Assembly (NCBI GenBank): GCA_902806365.1
Contig: CADCWJ010000173.1
Location: 1-8,435 of the forward strand
Length of the DNA: 8,435 bases
DNA from: an uncultured Thermomicrobiales bacterium
Lineage (GTDB): Bacteria; Chloroflexota; Chloroflexia; Thermomicrobiales; UBA6265
Reading direction: 5' to 3'
Part shown: one piece after another, positions 7,017-8,435 of the stretch
Layout of the letters: every line of letters starts with the position of its first letter
How positions within the stretch are numbered: position 1 is the first letter of the stretch
The notes under the pieces: model-generated
Database searches by the model: none
Told to the model about the DNA's origin: nothing
The model's input: only the letters and a program-made list of their open reading frames with translations
Position numbers and translations under genes: made by a program

Positions 7017-7021
7017 TTTTT
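6995..7021 (+). terminator. Candidate plus-strand intrinsic terminator upstream of holA
   Basis: AGGGCGGG (6995-7002) pairs with CCCGCTCT (7008-7015) over 8 bp with one G-U wobble around a CCACC loop, followed by CTTTTT (7016-7021). This is a standard intrinsic terminator on the plus strand only. No recognisable plus-strand gene precedes it between 6584 and 6995. It would therefore end an unannotated transcript, act as an attenuator in a long holA leader, or be fortuitous. Confidence 0.5.
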
Positions 7022-7033
7022 CGCGCAACGCTC

Positions 7034-7056
7034 GTGTCACATTGGCAATGTGACAC
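7034..7056. promoter_or_regulatory. 23-bp perfect palindrome, candidate operator upstream of holA
   Basis: Arms GTGTCACATTG (7034-7044) and CAATGTGACAC (7046-7056) are exact reverse complements around a single G at 7045. Size and symmetry fit a dimeric helix-turn-helix repressor site. It starts 12 nt after the T-run of the upstream terminator and ends 63 nt before the holA ATG, so a holA promoter here would be overlapped by it. TTGGCA at 7042-7047 resembles a -35, but no good -10 follows. As RNA it would be a stable hairpin without a T-run, so it is not itself an intrinsic terminator. The protein that binds it cannot be named from sequence. Confidence 0.65.
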
Positions 7057-7119
7057 ATCGAATCCCGTTGCCAGCATCCATTCTCGACCCGGATTGCCGG
7101 GAACGCGGCCGGAGGGAAC

Positions 7120-8127
7120 ATGATCGCGATCGTGCTCGGCCCGGATGGCGCGATGGCTCGCGATGCGGTACGCAGCATTCTCCGGGAGCGTGATCCGTCC
7201 GGACAGAGCACCTCGGTCATGGATGGCAAGACGGCCACGATCAGGGACATCCAGATGGACGCGACGAGCATCGGCTTCTTTTCCGCCGGTCGTGTCGTCA
7301 TCGTCGAAGATGTGCTGGCCCGGTTGGGCAAGCCCGGTGCCAGGGATGGCGCGACCACCGACGCCTGGGCCGACCTGTTCACCGCGATCCCGGACCCCAG
7401 TACCCTGATCCTGCTCGACACCTCGCTGGCCGCGGTCCCGGCGACGGTGAAGAAGGCGCTGCCGCAGAGCGCGACGGTCGTGCTGTCCGATCCCCCACGC
7501 GGCCGTGACCTATTGAGCTGGATCGCCACGCGCGCGAAAAATGAGGGCGCCGAGATCGACCAGGCGACGGCGAGGCTCCTGGCGGAGACACTCTTTCCTC
7601 AGAGCTGGTCGGCCAGGTCTACCAACCCGGCCTTCGATCGACCGCCCGATCTCGAATCGCTGCGGAACGAGATCGCCAAGCTGGCGGTGGCCGCGCATCC
7701 CGGGCCGATCACACGCGCTCATGTTACGAGCCTGATCGCACAGGGCGACACGGACCGGATCTTCGGTTTCATCGACGCGGTCACCCAGGGAAATGTCGGG
7801 GAGGCAGCAGTGCAGCTCGACCGGCTGCTGAGCGCCGGGGAAGACCCCCCCAAGGTTCTTGCCCAACTGAGCCAAACGGTCGAGCTTTCGGTGGTCATGG
7901 CGGCGGCCGGGCGACGCTCCGCCGGGGATGTCGGGAAGGCATTGCGCCTGCCAAACGCCGGCCGGATGAGCTCGATCGAACGCGGCTTGCGCGCGCAGCC
8001 GCCGGGGAACTCCCAGCGGCTTGGCCGGGCGCTGGAGGATGCCGATCGCCGAATGAAGACCGGCGAACTCCGTGACCCGCTCGACGCCCTCTACGAAGTG
8101 CTCGCAGCGCTGCACGGATCCCGGTAG
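7120..8127 (+). CDS. holA: DNA polymerase III subunit delta (HolA)
   Basis: HolA is the clamp-loader 'wrench' that opens the beta sliding clamp in the replication complex. The protein has 335 residues (family about 320-345). Its N-terminus MIAIVLGPDGAMARDAV corresponds to the family's degenerate AAA+ P-loop strand, which does not bind ATP in delta. FFSAGRVVIVED (53-64) is the typical second strand. DLLSWIATRAKNEGAEID (about 130-147) leads to the helical domain, LRNEIAKLA (181-189) matches the family L-x-NEL-x-KL motif, and IFGFIDAVTQGN (214-225) with SAGEDPPKVLAQL (238-250) marks the collar domain. The C-terminus carries DADRRMKTGE (307-316), the conserved D-x-x-x-K-TG signature. A low-complexity insertion lies at about 161-178. 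Start: ATG with GGAGGG at 7111-7116, a strong, closely spaced ribosome site. It is convergent with rpsT, a neighbour pair common in bacteria, which supports the call. Confidence 0.92.
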   Translation: MIAIVLGPDGAMARDAVRSILRERDPSGQSTSVMDGKTATIRDIQMDATSIGFFSAGRVVIVEDVLARLGKPGARDGATTDAWADLFTAIPDPSTLILLDTSLAAVPATVKKALPQSATVVLSDPPRGRDLLSWIATRAKNEGAEIDQATARLLAETLFPQSWSARSTNPAFDRPPDLESLRNEIAKLAVAAHPGPITRAHVTSLIAQGDTDRIFGFIDAVTQGNVGEAAVQLDRLLSAGEDPPKVLAQLSQTVELSVVMAAAGRRSAGDVGKALRLPNAGRMSSIERGLRAQPPGNSQRLGRALEDADRRMKTGELRDPLDALYEVLAALHGSR

Positions 8128-8145
8128 GAGGTGATTGCCGGGATC
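8117..8145 (+). repeat. Inverted repeat over the holA stop codon
   Basis: GATCCCGG (8117-8124) and CCGGGATC (8138-8145) form an 8-bp hairpin around a 13-nt loop containing the holA TAG. No T-run follows, so it is at best a weak or Rho-assisted 3' end. Confidence 0.35.
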
Positions 8146-8288
8146 AGAGCGATGGTGTGGCTATGGCGGCAAGCGGGACCTCGCCGTTCCCGGTTGACGC
8201 GGAAGTCCTCACGTTCACCTGAAGCAGCGAAAGCATCGCGCGCCTCTGCTTGCGCCCGGGCCGCTCGCACGAACGACCCCGGCAATCA
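8132..8288. repeat. 11-bp inverted repeat spanning the holA-rpsT convergent gap
   Basis: TGATTGCCGGG at 8132-8142 and its exact reverse complement at 8278-8288 lie at the two ends of the gap between the convergent genes. The right copy contains the rpsT stop codon. Neither copy has a T-run. The 158 nt between the genes show no other clear terminator and no gene. Confidence 0.4.
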
Positions 8289-8435
8289 GGCAGTCGCCGA
8301 CAGGGCGTGGAACTTCTTGATCAGACGGGACTTGCGGCGAGCGGCGTTGTTGCGGTGGATGACGCCCTTCGACGCCACTCGATCGAGCGTCCTGATCGCG
8401 ACAGGCACCGCCACTCCAGCGGTTTCCTGATCGCC
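8286..8435 (-). CDS. rpsT: 30S ribosomal protein S20 (C-terminal part, cut by window edge)
   Basis: S20 is a small helical protein that binds 16S rRNA near the bottom of the 30S body. Only the last 49 codons are present; the N-terminal half and start lie to the right of the window. The family signature is unmistakable: AIRTLDRVASKGVIHRNNAA followed by RRKSRLIKKFHAL, then a short tail and TGA at 8288-8286. The high Arg/Lys/Asn content is typical. It is convergent with holA, the usual rpsT neighbour in many genomes. No intrinsic terminator with a T-run is visible just downstream. Confidence 0.93.
   Translation of the reverse strand, partial: GDQETAGVAVPVAIRTLDRVASKGVIHRNNAARRKSRLIKKFHALSATA

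Larger units (their letters stand above)
6584..7119. other. 536-nt divergent intergenic region between KS1 and holA, no convincing gene
   Basis: Short open frames exist on both strands (for example plus 6625-7053, 142 codons, and minus 6942-6706, 78 codons). None has a recognisable domain, and the plus one runs through the hairpin terminator at 6995-7021. A weak -10-like TAAGAT lies on the minus strand just above 6700, without a -35, so no promoter for the KS operon can be fixed. The region does hold two palindromes, a direct repeat and a terminator-like hairpin, listed separately, so it is richer in structure than a plain spacer. Confidence 0.6.

Noticed and set aside
7034..7056. CRP/FNR-type site at the 23-bp palindrome
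   Set aside because: The half-site order is GTGTCAC...GTGACAC, not TGTGA...TCACA, and the spacing does not fit, so no named regulator is assigned.

Overview
The window is an 8.4 kb piece of a GC-rich bacterial chromosome made almost entirely of housekeeping genes. Gene content, high GC and frequent GTG starts would fit a high-GC Chloroflexota (for example Thermomicrobia), but nothing here is taxonomically decisive and this is a weak inference. I see no mobile element, tRNA, rRNA or CRISPR array.

Layout. (1) Positions 1-2354, minus strand: a tight operon yebC - ruvC - tlyA - larB, with gaps of 10 nt, 3 nt and a 4-nt overlap. larB runs off the left edge. An extended -10 promoter sits about 50 nt upstream of yebC. 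(2) Positions 2355-2725: a divergent, locally AT-rich promoter region and a long leader for rpoD, with one possible leader peptide. (3) Positions 2726-3877, plus strand: a housekeeping sigma-70 gene (rpoD/sigA), closed by a hairpin terminator that works in both directions. (4) Positions 4041-6583, minus strand: two translationally coupled beta-ketoacyl-ACP synthases. The upstream one (KS1) keeps the Cys-His-His-Lys active site. The downstream one (KS2) has Phe in place of the nucleophilic Cys but keeps the other three residues. (5) Positions 6584-7119: a 536-nt divergent intergenic region with no convincing gene. It holds a 16-bp palindrome, a 21-nt imperfect direct repeat, an apparent plus-strand terminator with no known gene in front of it, and a perfect 23-bp palindrome upstream of holA. 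(6) Positions 7120-8127, plus strand: holA, the DNA polymerase III delta subunit. It converges on the 3' part of rpsT (ribosomal protein S20), which enters from the right edge on the minus strand.

Functional reading. Most genes serve core information processing: translation quality (YebC), Holliday junction resolution (RuvC), rRNA methylation (TlyA), transcription initiation (RpoD), clamp loading (HolA) and the ribosome (S20). LarB belongs to nickel-pincer cofactor synthesis. The most interesting item is the KS1/KS2 pair. It has the layout of a catalytic ketosynthase plus a chain-length-factor-like partner of type II polyketide systems, but lies among housekeeping genes with no ACP, ketoreductase or acyltransferase in the window. 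KS2 also has Ala where E. coli FabF has the pocket-lining Phe133. This suggests a heterodimeric condensing enzyme with altered chain length. That idea is inference from aligned positions and is untested.
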